Shown here piece after piece: positions 1-7,395 of a DNA stretch of 22,090 bases. The translations under genes were made by a program, and so were the position numbers. A model generated the notes under the pieces. That model made no database searches and was not told where the DNA came from. It saw nothing but the letters and a program-made list of their open reading frames with translations. Every line of letters starts with the position of its first letter. Within the stretch, counting starts at the first letter, position 1. The DNA lies in contig CALEJD010000089.1 of NCBI GenBank assembly GCA_937898195.1, forward strand, positions 1 to 22,090. Reading direction: 5' to 3'. This stretch comes from an uncultured Clostridia bacterium (lineage in GTDB: Bacteria > Bacillota > Clostridia > Oscillospirales > Acutalibacteraceae).

Positions 1-428
1 TGCTTGGTAACCTTTTCAAAGAAAGTGGACTTACTGACAGACTTTCAGACACAGCTCAAAACTCACTTTGCAATATTGTTACAATCTTGCTTGGTACAAC
101 GGTTGGTGCTACTGCAGAAGGTTCAGCATTCCTCAACAAGAAAACACTTCTTGTTATTGCAATCGGCTTACTTGCATTTGCATTCTCAACCGCTGGTGGT
201 GTAATTTTTGCAAAGCTTATGAATATTGCAACCAAAGGTAAGGTTAATCCACTTATCGGTTCAGCCGGTGTTTCTGCTGTTCCAATGGCTGCTCGTGTTT
301 CACAGACAGAAGGTAGAAAGTATAACCCATCAAACTTCCTTTTGATGCACGCAATGGGTCCCAACGTTGCAGGTGTTATCGGTTCAGCAGTTGCTGCTGG
401 TTTCTTACTTTCACAATTTGGTGCATAA
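1..428 (+). CDS. Sodium ion-translocating decarboxylase subunit beta, C-terminal part (5' truncated by window)
   Basis: The reading frame is open from base 3 and stops with TAA at 426-428, giving about 141 C-terminal residues. The protein is very hydrophobic. It contains the stretch NPLIGSAGVSAVPMAARVSQ, followed by a short segment with MHAMGPNVAGVIGSA and a final hydrophobic helix, which is the typical end of the OadB/GcdB/MmdB family. These integral membrane subunits couple decarboxylation of a biotin-bound carboxyl group (oxaloacetate, glutaconyl-CoA or methylmalonyl-CoA) to Na+ export. The fragment alone cannot say which substrate is used, so no gene symbol is given. The partner alpha, gamma and biotin-carrier subunits are not in the window and probably lie upstream. 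A strong terminator follows 26 bases after the stop, so this is the last gene of its operon. Family assignment is confident. Confidence 0.93.
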   Translation, partial: LGNLFKESGLTDRLSDTAQNSLCNIVTILLGTTVGATAEGSAFLNKKTLLVIAIGLLAFAFSTAGGVIFAKLMNIATKGKVNPLIGSAGVSAVPMAARVSQTEGRKYNPSNFLLMHAMGPNVAGVIGSAVAAGFLLSQFGA

Positions 429-454
429 CTTCAAACACAAACACATATAAACAA

Positions 455-487
455 ATGCCGTGGTCAAAAAGACTACGGCATTTTTAT
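455..487 (+). terminator. Rho-independent terminator of the decarboxylase operon
   Basis: An 11-bp stem (455-465 with 471-481, one G-T pair) encloses an AAAAA loop and is followed by TTTTTATT. It sits 26 bases past the decarboxylase stop codon. Confidence 0.9.
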
Positions 488-511
488 TGTAGAATAATAA
501 GGTTACATAGT

Positions 512-542
512 ACCCGTCCGCATTTTCAATGCGTTGACGGGT
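512..542. terminator. Long stem-loop at the 3' end of sfsA (terminator-like, no clear U-tract)
   Basis: Bases 512-518 (ACCCGTC) pair with 536-542 (GACGGGT), and inside this 520-524 (GCATT) pair with 528-532 (AATGC). The outer arm reaches the first base of the sfsA stop codon (542-544, minus strand). Neither strand shows a good T-run after the stem. It may stop or process transcripts converging from the two sides, or protect the sfsA mRNA 3' end. Confidence 0.5.
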
Positions 543-1216
543 CAGATTCTTATTATTACTTTATTATTCATTTTAATTTCATAAGGTGCGACAACACTAT
601 CAAAAGCATATATTTCAACACCATTTTCATAAGCTTTTTTTAATTCTTTTGCAAATTCCGGATGGGTTTCATAATTAGGCTCAAAATATTTTACATTATT
701 CATCTGAATAAGAAACACTACGCAAGCCCTATAACCGTCTTTAATAGCTTTTTGAAGTTCTTTAAGGTGTTTGATTCCCCTTTCAGTCGGAGCGTCAGGA
801 AAACGGACTATGCCATCATTTTCAAGGGTTACACCTTTTACTTCCACAAAGATTTTTTCCGTATCAGTTTCAACATAAATATCAAATCGAGAATTCCCAT
901 ATTTGTATTCCTGCTTAAAGAGTTTTATATCGTTAAAAAGCTTATTTAGAGACTCCGCTACCACATAATTAGGAATTTGACTATCCATATTGATTAACCT
1001 ATCGTTCTTTTGGACAGAAACAAGGTCATATTGAGTTTTTCGGTTTGGATTGGAGCTTTTTTCCAGATAAACTGTAACACCCTTTTGAAGCAACTCACGG
1101 CATCTGCCTGTGTTTTTCACATGGCAGATTTCTTTTTGGCCGTCGATTTCGCATATAGCAATAAAACGATTAGGTCGCTCTATAAAAGTGCCTTTAACTA
1201 TATTTTCATATTTCAT
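542..1216 (-). CDS. sfsA: SfsA family DNA/RNA nuclease (sugar fermentation stimulation protein)
   Basis: This 224-residue protein matches the usual SfsA length of about 230. It has the characteristic N-terminus (GTFIERPNRFIA), an HVKNTGRC motif near residues 32-39, a PD-(D/E)xK-like nuclease core (RFD with D112, then VEVKG with E125 and K127), and the family signature FPDAPTERGIKHL at about 139-151. SfsA proteins bind nucleic acid and at least some act as nucleases; the sugar-fermentation phenotype is historical and its basis is unclear. The ATG at 1216 is chosen because the in-frame GTG at 1246 lies inside the terminator hairpin of the preceding gene. The ribosome binding site is weak (GGTG 7 bases ahead) and no convincing promoter is seen, so expression may rely on readthrough from the symporter gene. 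Confidence 0.93.
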   Translation of the reverse strand: MKYENIVKGTFIERPNRFIAICEIDGQKEICHVKNTGRCRELLQKGVTVYLEKSSNPNRKTQYDLVSVQKNDRLINMDSQIPNYVVAESLNKLFNDIKLFKQEYKYGNSRFDIYVETDTEKIFVEVKGVTLENDGIVRFPDAPTERGIKHLKELQKAIKDGYRACVVFLIQMNNVKYFEPNYETHPEFAKELKKAYENGVEIYAFDSVVAPYEIKMNNKVIIRI

Positions 1217-1223
1217 ATTACAC

Positions 1224-1256
1224 CAAAAAAGAACGGTGATAGTCACCTACCACCGT
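1224..1256 (-). terminator. Rho-independent terminator of the GPH symporter gene
   Basis: Read on the minus strand, 1256-1247 pairs with 1242-1233 in a 10-bp stem (ACGGTGGTAG / CTATCACCGT, one G-T pair) around a GTGA loop, followed by TTCTTTTTT. It ends about 8 bases before the sfsA start codon, so sfsA translation signals sit in its tail. Confidence 0.88.
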
Positions 1257-1275
1257 CCGATATTTATTTAAGTAA

Positions 1276-2865
1276 TTATTTAGTTGCTTTTCTTGCTTCG
1301 ATTTCAGCAACCATTTCAGCCTGACGTTTTTCTGTAATTGTATAGAAGAACATTGGCACTGCACAAGCAAACATACTGATAACGCCTGAAAGAACAAGCA
1401 TATTCCAAAGTGTCTGTGCACCTTCTGCTGAGATATAACCTGTTTCAGCATTGATTCCTGCTGCTGCAAATGAGATAACACCGATGAAAGCACCAACAGC
1501 CATACCAATCTTATTGATAAGAGTCTGCATAGCAAAGCAGATACCTTCACCACGTTCGCCCGTCTTCCATTCAAGATAGTCAACTGTATCACCAATCATA
1601 GCATATGTGATAATGTTGTTAACACCCTGTGGAATACCAAGAAGAACAAGAGCGATTGCTGCGATAACAAGCTTCCATGGAGCATCGTAACCAACAAAAT
1701 ACATAACAGCCATTACGATACCACCGAAGAGATGAACAAAGATATATGCCCATTTCTTTGTGAATTTCTTACTCATCCATGGAACAAGAAGAGATGCCAC
1801 AAGACCACCTGGAACAACAAGAAGAGTGATTAAGCTATACATACCTTCGTTCTGAAGAACATATTTAGCGAAATAAAGACCGCCTGTGTATGTATAAACC
1901 ATTCTTGCGCCACCGAGAATACCTGAAAGAACGATAAGAAGAAGTTCTTTGTTCTTGAAAAGGAGTTTCATATTGTGGCCAAAGCTTGGTGGGTTGTCGT
2001 CTGCTGTGAAACGTTCTTTTGTGTTCTTAAAACCATAGAAGAACATAGGTACTGCTGCAATAACAAGAACTGCCGCTGCGATGAAGTATGTCCATTTAAG
2101 AGTATCAGCGTTAGCAATTTCCTGGCCCTTAATAACTGTGTTAATAAATGTGTTTGCTGCTTCTTCAACAGTAAGTCCCTGTTTTTCAACAAGATTAGCA
2201 ATTTCAGCAGCCTTGTCAACTTTAATTTGGTCAAGCATTTCTGCTGTGTACTTGAATTTTGCTGTAATTCCATTTGTTATAATTGGAATGAAAACAGTAA
2301 CGATACCAGCACCTAATGTGCAAAGAAGACGAGTGATTGTAAGAAGGTTGCCACGAACAACTGTATCGTTGGTCATACAAGTTGAAAGTCCCCAATAAGG
2401 AACGTCAGCAACTGTGTAAACAACCGACCAGATAACATAAATAATTGCGATAATGATAAATGTTGATGTAGCTTTTGCCTGGAATACAGGTAAGAAACAA
2501 GCAATTGTCATAATTGCAATAGGAATTGCCATCCATTTAAGGTAAGGACGACATTTACCCCACTTTGTTCTTGTCTTATCAACGATTGAGCCCATAATTG
2601 GGTCATTAAAAGCGTCAAAAATACGAGTACCAAGCATCAAATAAGCAACTGCCATTGAACCTGTAAGAGTACCGATTGTAACACCTTCAGCACCAAAAAG
2701 AAGAGCATCTGTCAAGAAGATTGTAAGGTATGAACCGATGATTGTGCAAATAAAGTTTTGACCGAAACCTGCAATACCATAAGCAAGTGCTTCTTTAGGT
2801 TGAAGACTGCTAGGGTCGTTTGGATTTGTGCCATAAACTTTATGCAAAAGGTCATTGATTTTCAT
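1276..2865 (-). CDS. GPH-family (glycoside-pentoside-hexuronide) sugar:cation symporter, MFS
   Basis: A 529-residue polytopic membrane protein with about 12 predicted helices. The loop after helix 2 reads RIFDAFNDPIMGSIVDKTRT, then KWGKCRPYLKW, the hallmark of the MelB/GPH branch of the major facilitator superfamily, which imports glycosides, pentosides or hexuronides with Na+ or H+. A charged, helix-prone insertion of about 55 residues (about 200-257) separates the fifth and sixth helices; by the usual topology it would face outside. ATG at 2865 follows an AGAGGG ribosome site at good spacing, and a strong promoter and terminator frame the gene as a single unit. No glycosidase lies next to it, so the substrate cannot be inferred. 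Family is confident, substrate unknown. Confidence 0.92.
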   Translation of the reverse strand: MKINDLLHKVYGTNPNDPSSLQPKEALAYGIAGFGQNFICTIIGSYLTIFLTDALLFGAEGVTIGTLTGSMAVAYLMLGTRIFDAFNDPIMGSIVDKTRTKWGKCRPYLKWMAIPIAIMTIACFLPVFQAKATSTFIIIAIIYVIWSVVYTVADVPYWGLSTCMTNDTVVRGNLLTITRLLCTLGAGIVTVFIPIITNGITAKFKYTAEMLDQIKVDKAAEIANLVEKQGLTVEEAANTFINTVIKGQEIANADTLKWTYFIAAAVLVIAAVPMFFYGFKNTKERFTADDNPPSFGHNMKLLFKNKELLLIVLSGILGGARMVYTYTGGLYFAKYVLQNEGMYSLITLLVVPGGLVASLLVPWMSKKFTKKWAYIFVHLFGGIVMAVMYFVGYDAPWKLVIAAIALVLLGIPQGVNNIITYAMIGDTVDYLEWKTGERGEGICFAMQTLINKIGMAVGAFIGVISFAAAGINAETGYISAEGAQTLWNMLVLSGVISMFACAVPMFFYTITEKRQAEMVAEIEARKATK

Positions 2866-2896
2866 AAAATCCCTCTTTCATAAATTTAATATTACG

Positions 2897-2925
2897 ATTA
2901 TAACACAACATATTATTTAATTCAA
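2897..2925 (-). promoter_or_regulatory. Promoter of the GPH symporter gene
   Basis: Minus-strand -35 TTGAAT (2925-2920), 17-base spacer, -10 TATAAT (2902-2897). The start codon lies about 30 bases downstream. Confidence 0.8.
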
Positions 2926-2948
2926 TGTTTTTTAACAAAAAATGAATA

Positions 2949-2980
2949 GAAAAACTCCCCTATTTTCATAGGAGAGTTTT
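2949..2980 (-). terminator. Rho-independent terminator of the M28 peptidase gene
   Basis: On the minus strand the arms AACTCTCCTAT and ATAGGGGAGTT (one G-T-type mismatch position) enclose a GAAA loop and run into TTTTTC. It lies just past the peptidase stop at 2993. Confidence 0.85.
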
Positions 2981-2992
2981 GTATTAGTTAAA

Positions 2993-4216
2993 TTACTGTT
3001 TTGCGCCGTTGTCAAACATTTCAAGAACTTTAACACTTGCTGCAAAACAATCTGCAAGACAGCCCTTATTAAGAGCATCAGGTGTATCAAGTCTTGTATG
3101 ATAGAAGTCAGGAAGAGCGTGGTTAAGTGCTGTAATACCTGTTGAACGCATACCTGCCTGTGCGAATGCTGCTGAGTCAGTTGCACCACCAAGTGGAGGA
3201 ACAACACCCTTACCACATTTAATATTAAGTTCTTCACAAGCTTCTACAAACAAGTCTGAAACGTCTTTATCAACTTTAACTGTTGAGTTAAGGTCACGAT
3301 AGTTTGCCTGCATATATTCAGGTTGTGTGATAGTATCGTAAGAATAAACAAATGTTGGAACATCGTTAAACTCGTGAGCGTGTGCTTCACACCATGCTTT
3401 AGCACCACGAAGACCTGCTTCTTCTGAACCTGTAAGAACAACACCAATTTCTGTGTTTTCAAGTTCAATGCCTTCATCTTTAAGAGCTTTAAGAATTGCG
3501 ATACCGATGTAGCAACCTGAAAGGTTATCGTTAGCACCGTCAACAATCTTGTTTCTGTTCCACATAAAGTAAAGACCAAACCAGAATGGTGCAAAAACAA
3601 GACCCCAAAGACCAAGTTTTGTACCGAGTTCAGGATTTTCAGCAAAAGCACCTGCTACTTTAGCGATTGCAATACCGATTGTGTAGAAAGCACCAACGAA
3701 ACAAAGCATCATATGAATGTCAAAGCCAAGATATGTAAACATATATTTAAATGGCCATTCCCAAGCACCATCTGGGTGTCCGTTGAAGATAATTCTTCTT
3801 TTTACTTCACCTGTTGGCTTTTTAAAGCCTGCTGCATTGTGACCAATCTTTTCTTTAAAGAACTTATCAACTGTTTTCTTATAAAGACCAAACTGTAATA
3901 CGCAAAGTCCAAGGCCTAATACAATAAATACAATTGAAAGCACAGGCATAAAGAAATATGATGCAAGCGCTAAGAAGCAGAATGTAATTGTAAAGTAAAT
4001 CCAACCAAAGAATGAGCCTGGGTTTTCTTTAAACTCATCAACATATGTTGTCTCACAGCCTAATTCTTTTAACTGCTCAGCCATATATTCACAAGCCTGT
4101 TGTTCGCCGTAAGAACCTGGACCTCTTTTTTCAAACTTGTTGCAAATATGAGTGATTTCATCAATCATAAACTGCGCAGCTTCATCTTTTTTGTCAATAA
4201 TCTTTCTTAAATCCAT
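2993..4216 (-). CDS. M28 family zinc metallopeptidase with embedded membrane segments
   Basis: A 407-residue protein with the metal-binding pattern of M28 aminopeptidases: NGHPDGAWEW (H147, D149), DGANDNLSG (D230), TGSEEAGLRG (E265, E266), SYDT (D294) and DFYHTRLDTPD (H373). Unusually, the catalytic fold is interrupted by hydrophobic stretches at about 71-110, 165-190 and 200-220. The enzyme is therefore probably membrane-bound, with the active site on one face. An EGE-like TTG start at 4234 is possible, but GGAAGGGGAA lies directly over that codon and is correctly spaced for the ATG at 4216, so the ATG is used. It is a single-gene unit with its own promoter and terminator. M28 enzymes typically release N-terminal amino acids from peptides; the specificity here is unknown. 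Confidence 0.88.
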   Translation of the reverse strand: MDLRKIIDKKDEAAQFMIDEITHICNKFEKRGPGSYGEQQACEYMAEQLKELGCETTYVDEFKENPGSFFGWIYFTITFCFLALASYFFMPVLSIVFIVLGLGLCVLQFGLYKKTVDKFFKEKIGHNAAGFKKPTGEVKRRIIFNGHPDGAWEWPFKYMFTYLGFDIHMMLCFVGAFYTIGIAIAKVAGAFAENPELGTKLGLWGLVFAPFWFGLYFMWNRNKIVDGANDNLSGCYIGIAILKALKDEGIELENTEIGVVLTGSEEAGLRGAKAWCEAHAHEFNDVPTFVYSYDTITQPEYMQANYRDLNSTVKVDKDVSDLFVEACEELNIKCGKGVVPPLGGATDSAAFAQAGMRSTGITALNHALPDFYHTRLDTPDALNKGCLADCFAASVKVLEMFDNGAKQ

Positions 4217-4247
4217 AAAAGATTCCCCTTCCAAAAATTATGTTAAT

Positions 4248-4276
4248 ATTTTATCACATTAAATTGAAAAAATCAA
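4248..4276 (-). promoter_or_regulatory. Promoter of the M28 peptidase gene
   Basis: Minus-strand -35 TTGATT (4276-4271), 17-base spacer, -10 TAAAAT (4253-4248). The -35 follows immediately after the T-tail of the terminator of the upstream operon. Confidence 0.75.
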
Positions 4277-4308
4277 TAAAAAAAGCAGACTATTATATAG
4301 TCTGCTTT
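4275..4308 (-). terminator. Rho-independent terminator of the surface-protein operon
   Basis: An 11-bp perfect stem (4308-4298 with 4292-4282, AAAGCAGACTA type) with a 5-base loop is followed on the minus strand by TTTTTTTATTG. It lies 14 bases past the stop of the last operon gene. Confidence 0.92.
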
Positions 4309-4321
4309 AAATTTGATAAAA

Positions 4322-6313
4322 TCATTCTTCAACGATTACTTCACGTTCATCTTCTTCATCTTTCTTGCGTTTGAAGATAATAAGAATAAAGAAGAACAAA
4401 CTTAATCCCATTAATGAACACATAACAATTGGATTTTCGAAAATCTCAACAAAAGTATCTGGAATAGGAATGATAGGAACATCTTTTTTAGGTCCACCGA
4501 TTGTAATTATAACACCATCGTTATCATTGTCACCATCTGGTGTTCCATCATAGTCATCTATGTGACCATCACCATCTTTATCAGGGTCTTTTGAATCTGG
4601 GATACCGTCATTATCGTCATCGTCATCATCCTTGTCAGGAGTACCGTCTCCATCGGTATCCTTATCGTCATCATCAGGAACACCATCATAAAGTGGTCCA
4701 TCTGGTAACCCATCATTATCGTCGTCATCATCGTCTACATCTGGAATTCCATCGCCATCTGTGTCACGTTTAGGACTATCAGGGTCATCTACATCAGGAA
4801 TTCCATCACCGTCGTCGTCTGTGTCCCTATCGTCGTCAATGCCATCGTTATCGTCATCGTCGTCGATTCTGTCAGGTGTGCCATCTCCATCAGTATCACG
4901 GTCAGGATGATTAGGGTCGTTAGCATCAGGGATGCCATCACCATCATCATCGTCGTCGTTTTTGTCAGGAGTGCCATCGTTATCATCATCCGAGTCTACT
5001 CTATCTGGAACACCATCATCATCTGAGTCATAGTCAGGATGGTCAGGGTCATCCTTATCAAGAATACCGTCGCCGTCATCATCAGGGTCAGGAATATTAT
5101 TTAAATCATCATTTCCATCAGGAAGACCATCGTTGTCGTCATCATCGTCAACGCTATCAGGAACGCCATCACCATCTGTATCACGGTCAGGATGGTCAGG
5201 GTCATCCTTATCAGGAATGCCGTCGTTATCGTCGTCAGTATCATCTGTATCAAAAATACCGTCGTCATCATCGTCAGGGTCACGTCTGTCAGGAACGCCA
5301 TCGCCATCTGTGTCACGGTCAGGATGATTAGGGTCGTTAACATCAGGGATGCCATCACCATCATCATCCAAATCATTGTCATCATCGAGTCCGTCATTAT
5401 CGTCATCAGGGTCGATTGCGTCCGGCAAACCATCGCCATCTGTATCGCGATTTGGGTGGTCAGGGTCATCTTTATCGAGAATTCCATCACCATCATCGTC
5501 AGGGTCCGGAGTTACGTTAGAATTTGGGATATCAGGGTCACCATCAGGGTCTTTAAACTCAGGAACATTAGGGTCACCCGGGTCAGTGTCATCAGGGTCT
5601 TTGTCTGGAATCCCATTTTTATCGTTATCTACAATGTTAAAATCAAGATAAATCTTCTCAGCATCCAAAGGAATAATTGCTATTTGTGTTCCGTCAGAAG
5701 CAGTTGAGAGAGTAACCTTATCTACATCTGCTCTTTCAATAACAAAAGCTGTATTTGCAAGAACTTCGCCATCTTTTGAGATTGTAACAAGATGTTTACC
5801 ATCAGCAATATCTTTTACAAAATATCTGCCGTCAGCATCAGTTTTTGCTGTTACACTGCCAAAATCAAAGTTGAGTTCAGCACCCTTAACTTCTTTTTCG
5901 CCAAGATAAACAGTACCCTCCATATCAACCTTGCCGCATTTGTCATTTGCGTCGTCAGAACACTTTTCAAACGCAACTTCAATGAAAATATCGGAATTGA
6001 TGTCTGAAATTTTCAAGTTTCCATTTGCGAAACGGTCTGTAACATCAATGTTGTTTATTTTAATGTTATCAAGATGATAACCATTTTCATACACAACACT
6101 AAGGTCGATTTCACCAAATCGGTTGATATTAAATTGTGTACCATCAGGGCAAAGCTTACCATTTACAAGCACATAACCACCATCATTATGAGTCACAACA
6201 ACTTTATGCTCATAAGGAACGGATGTGGTAATGCTCATACTTGATGCAAATCCAGGAACAACCATAACCAGCATCATAGCAAGAACAATAAAAGCACTTA
6301 AAATCTTTTTCAA
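4322..6313 (-). CDS. Secreted, membrane-anchored protein with a thrombospondin type-3-like calcium-binding repeat array
   Basis: A 663-residue protein. Residues 1-24 form a signal peptide (MKKILSAFIVL..., cleavage near GFAS). Residues about 34-118 are a beta-rich module with GYHLDNIKINNIDVT, resembling bacterial InlB/Listeria-like repeats. Residues about 127-195 look like a carboxypeptidase-regulatory-like beta-sandwich (AKTDADGRYFVKDI). Residues 228-600 hold about 22 copies of the DxDxDGxxD loop of type-3 thrombospondin repeats, very acidic and presumably calcium-loaded and rod-like. A transmembrane helix (about 627-647) is followed by KRKK and an acidic tail, so the C-terminus anchors it in the membrane. 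No canonical LPXTG is present (IPDTF at 617-621 is only a distant resemblance). The start is TTG at 6313, placed by AAAGGGGTGG 6 bases ahead. It is the last gene of the operon and could be a stalk or anchor. Confidence 0.85.
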   Translation of the reverse strand: MKKILSAFIVLAMMLVMVVPGFASSMSITTSVPYEHKVVVTHNDGGYVLVNGKLCPDGTQFNINRFGEIDLSVVYENGYHLDNIKINNIDVTDRFANGNLKISDINSDIFIEVAFEKCSDDANDKCGKVDMEGTVYLGEKEVKGAELNFDFGSVTAKTDADGRYFVKDIADGKHLVTISKDGEVLANTAFVIERADVDKVTLSTASDGTQIAIIPLDAEKIYLDFNIVDNDKNGIPDKDPDDTDPGDPNVPEFKDPDGDPDIPNSNVTPDPDDDGDGILDKDDPDHPNRDTDGDGLPDAIDPDDDNDGLDDDNDLDDDGDGIPDVNDPNHPDRDTDGDGVPDRRDPDDDDDGIFDTDDTDDDNDGIPDKDDPDHPDRDTDGDGVPDSVDDDDDNDGLPDGNDDLNNIPDPDDDGDGILDKDDPDHPDYDSDDDGVPDRVDSDDDNDGTPDKNDDDDDGDGIPDANDPNHPDRDTDGDGTPDRIDDDDDNDGIDDDRDTDDDGDGIPDVDDPDSPKRDTDGDGIPDVDDDDDDNDGLPDGPLYDGVPDDDDKDTDGDGTPDKDDDDDDNDGIPDSKDPDKDGDGHIDDYDGTPDGDNDNDGVIITIGGPKKDVPIIPIPDTFVEIFENPIVMCSLMGLSLFFFILIIFKRKKDEEDEREVIVEE
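4514..5632 (-). repeat. Tandem DxDxDG repeat region with a 132-bp (44-codon) higher-order unit
   Basis: It encodes residues 228-600 of the anchored protein. The block DP(D/N)(H/S)PxxD(T/S)D begins at residues 283, 327, 371, 422, 466 and 510, giving spacings of 44, 44, 51, 44 and 44. At DNA level 4901-4950 and 5318-5367 differ at one base in 50. Confidence 0.9.
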
Positions 6314-6356
6314 TGAAATCCACCCCTTTCGAAATTAATTTACTAAAAAGGGTCGA

Positions 6357-6878
6357 TTATGCAGCAGGAGTGTAAACTACTGTATAAGTGAGTGTTGTGG
6401 CATAAGTTGTAACAGGCGCATTTGTCCAGTCTGGAACTGCAATTGTTACTGCTACATCAGGAGTTGCATTATCATTGATTGCATTTGCAAATTCCTGTGC
6501 ACTAAAACCAGTTGATGTATAATCAAGTGTTACAGTATCGTCTGTTGTGCAAACAAGTTTGTCAGAACTCGCTGCAACTGAAACTGTAAGTTTTGCACCA
6601 AGAGCAAGCTGAGATGTAACTGAATAGTTAAGTGAACCTATTTCTGCTGGGTCAGCTGGAGTTGCTGTAGTTGTACCCCACACGATGTCAAGGTCAGCAG
6701 GAATTGAAATTTCATAAGTACCTGTTGCGGGCATTGTTGAGCCATTAAGTGTTGTCTCAACAACAACATCAGCTTTTTTAGGCTCTGCTGTATCCTGATT
6801 AATCGTTGCAGCAAATGCCATGCTTGAGCAAGATACAAGCATAAGAACTGCAAGAACTATTGAAAGAATCTTTTTCAT
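6357..6878 (-). CDS. Small secreted pilin-like beta-sandwich protein (paralogue 5), lipobox-bearing
   Basis: A 173-residue protein; no named family is recognised. The signal peptide MKKILSIVLAVLMLVSC ends in a lipobox-like LVSC (C17), with a second candidate cleavage at MAFA/ATIN, so it could be a lipoprotein or a simple secreted protein. The mature part shows YEISIPADLDIVWGTT, a middle KLTVSVAASSDKLVC strand pair, and the C-terminal W-x-N-A-P ... Y-A-T-T-L-T-Y-T-V motif shared with its four neighbours and with the end of the 1725-residue protein. Closest neighbour by eye is the gene at 6898. The start ATG has GTGAGGTAAA ahead. It is 19 bases downstream of the preceding paralogue and in the same operon. 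Predicted role: structural subunit of a surface assembly (inference). Confidence 0.82.
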   Translation of the reverse strand: MKKILSIVLAVLMLVSCSSMAFAATINQDTAEPKKADVVVETTLNGSTMPATGTYEISIPADLDIVWGTTTATPADPAEIGSLNYSVTSQLALGAKLTVSVAASSDKLVCTTDDTVTLDYTSTGFSAQEFANAINDNATPDVAVTIAVPDWTNAPVTTYATTLTYTVVYTPAA

Positions 6879-6897
6879 AATTATTTACCTCACTAAA

Positions 6898-7371
6898 TTA
6901 AGCAACTGATACTGTATATGTAAGAGTATCTGTATATTCACCAATAGCAACGCCTGACCAATCAGTAACTGTGATAGTTGCATCACTCTTAACAGGAGCT
7001 GCCTTTGTGCCTGTAACTGTATTGAAAGTCTTAGCGCCAAAACCTGCTGGAGTATATTGAATCTCACCAAGTGTTGTGTTAACAAACTTGTTATCATTTG
7101 CACTTGTAATGGTAACTGTAAGTTTCTGTGCGCCTTCAAGCTGGCATGCTACTTCGTATCCCATATCAACGGCGTCTGTTGAACCCCAAGCAACGCTAGT
7201 GTCTGCTGGAATTGAAACTTCATACCAAACAGAACCGTCTGTCTTAACTGTTTTAACTGTAACATCTGATGATTGTGGAATAGATGTTTGGTCAATTTTT
7301 GCTGCAAATGCCATAGTTGCACAAGAAGCAAGCATAAGAACTGCGAGAACTACTGATAAAATCTTTTTCAT
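6898..7371 (-). CDS. Small secreted pilin-like beta-sandwich protein (paralogue 4), lipobox-bearing
   Basis: A 157-residue protein of the same paralogous set. The signal peptide MKKILSVVLAVLMLASC contains LASC, a lipobox match with C17, and also an AFA/AKID type I site. The mature chain begins AKIDQTSIPQSSDVTVK and has YEVSIPADTSVAWGST, QKLTVTI and a terminal DWSGVAIGEYTDTLTYTV. It pairs most closely with the gene at 6357, with which it shares the (Y)E(I/V)SIPAD...WG(T/S)T pattern. A near-perfect TTGGAGGTAA ribosome site precedes ATG 7371. Its signal-peptide and leader DNA is almost the same as that of the gene at 7396, suggesting tandem duplication. Function is not established. Confidence 0.82.
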   Translation of the reverse strand: MKKILSVVLAVLMLASCATMAFAAKIDQTSIPQSSDVTVKTVKTDGSVWYEVSIPADTSVAWGSTDAVDMGYEVACQLEGAQKLTVTITSANDNKFVNTTLGEIQYTPAGFGAKTFNTVTGTKAAPVKSDATITVTDWSGVAIGEYTDTLTYTVSVA

Positions 7372-7395
7372 TTTATATTACCTCCAATAATTATG

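Noticed and set aside
1217..1246. Upstream GTG start for sfsA adding ten residues
   Set aside because: The codon lies in the loop/stem of the symporter's terminator, and the extra residues do not resemble the SfsA N-terminus.
4217..4234. TTG start adding six residues to the M28 peptidase
   Set aside because: The codon is part of the GGAAGGGGAA ribosome site that correctly serves the ATG at 4216.
4450..4464. IPDTF before the C-terminal helix of the repeat protein as a sortase signal
   Set aside because: It lacks the LPXTG consensus, no sortase gene is in the window, and the helix is followed by a long acidic tail unlike sorting signals.
4514..5632. CRISPR array, because of regular short repeats
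   Set aside because: The repeats are coding, continuous in frame and without unrelated spacers; they encode calcium loops.
5133..5707. Plus-strand open frames rich in Ser or Val/Ile opposite the Asp-rich repeats
   Set aside because: They are antisense shadows of the GAC/GAT repeat codons, with no ribosome site and no family resemblance.
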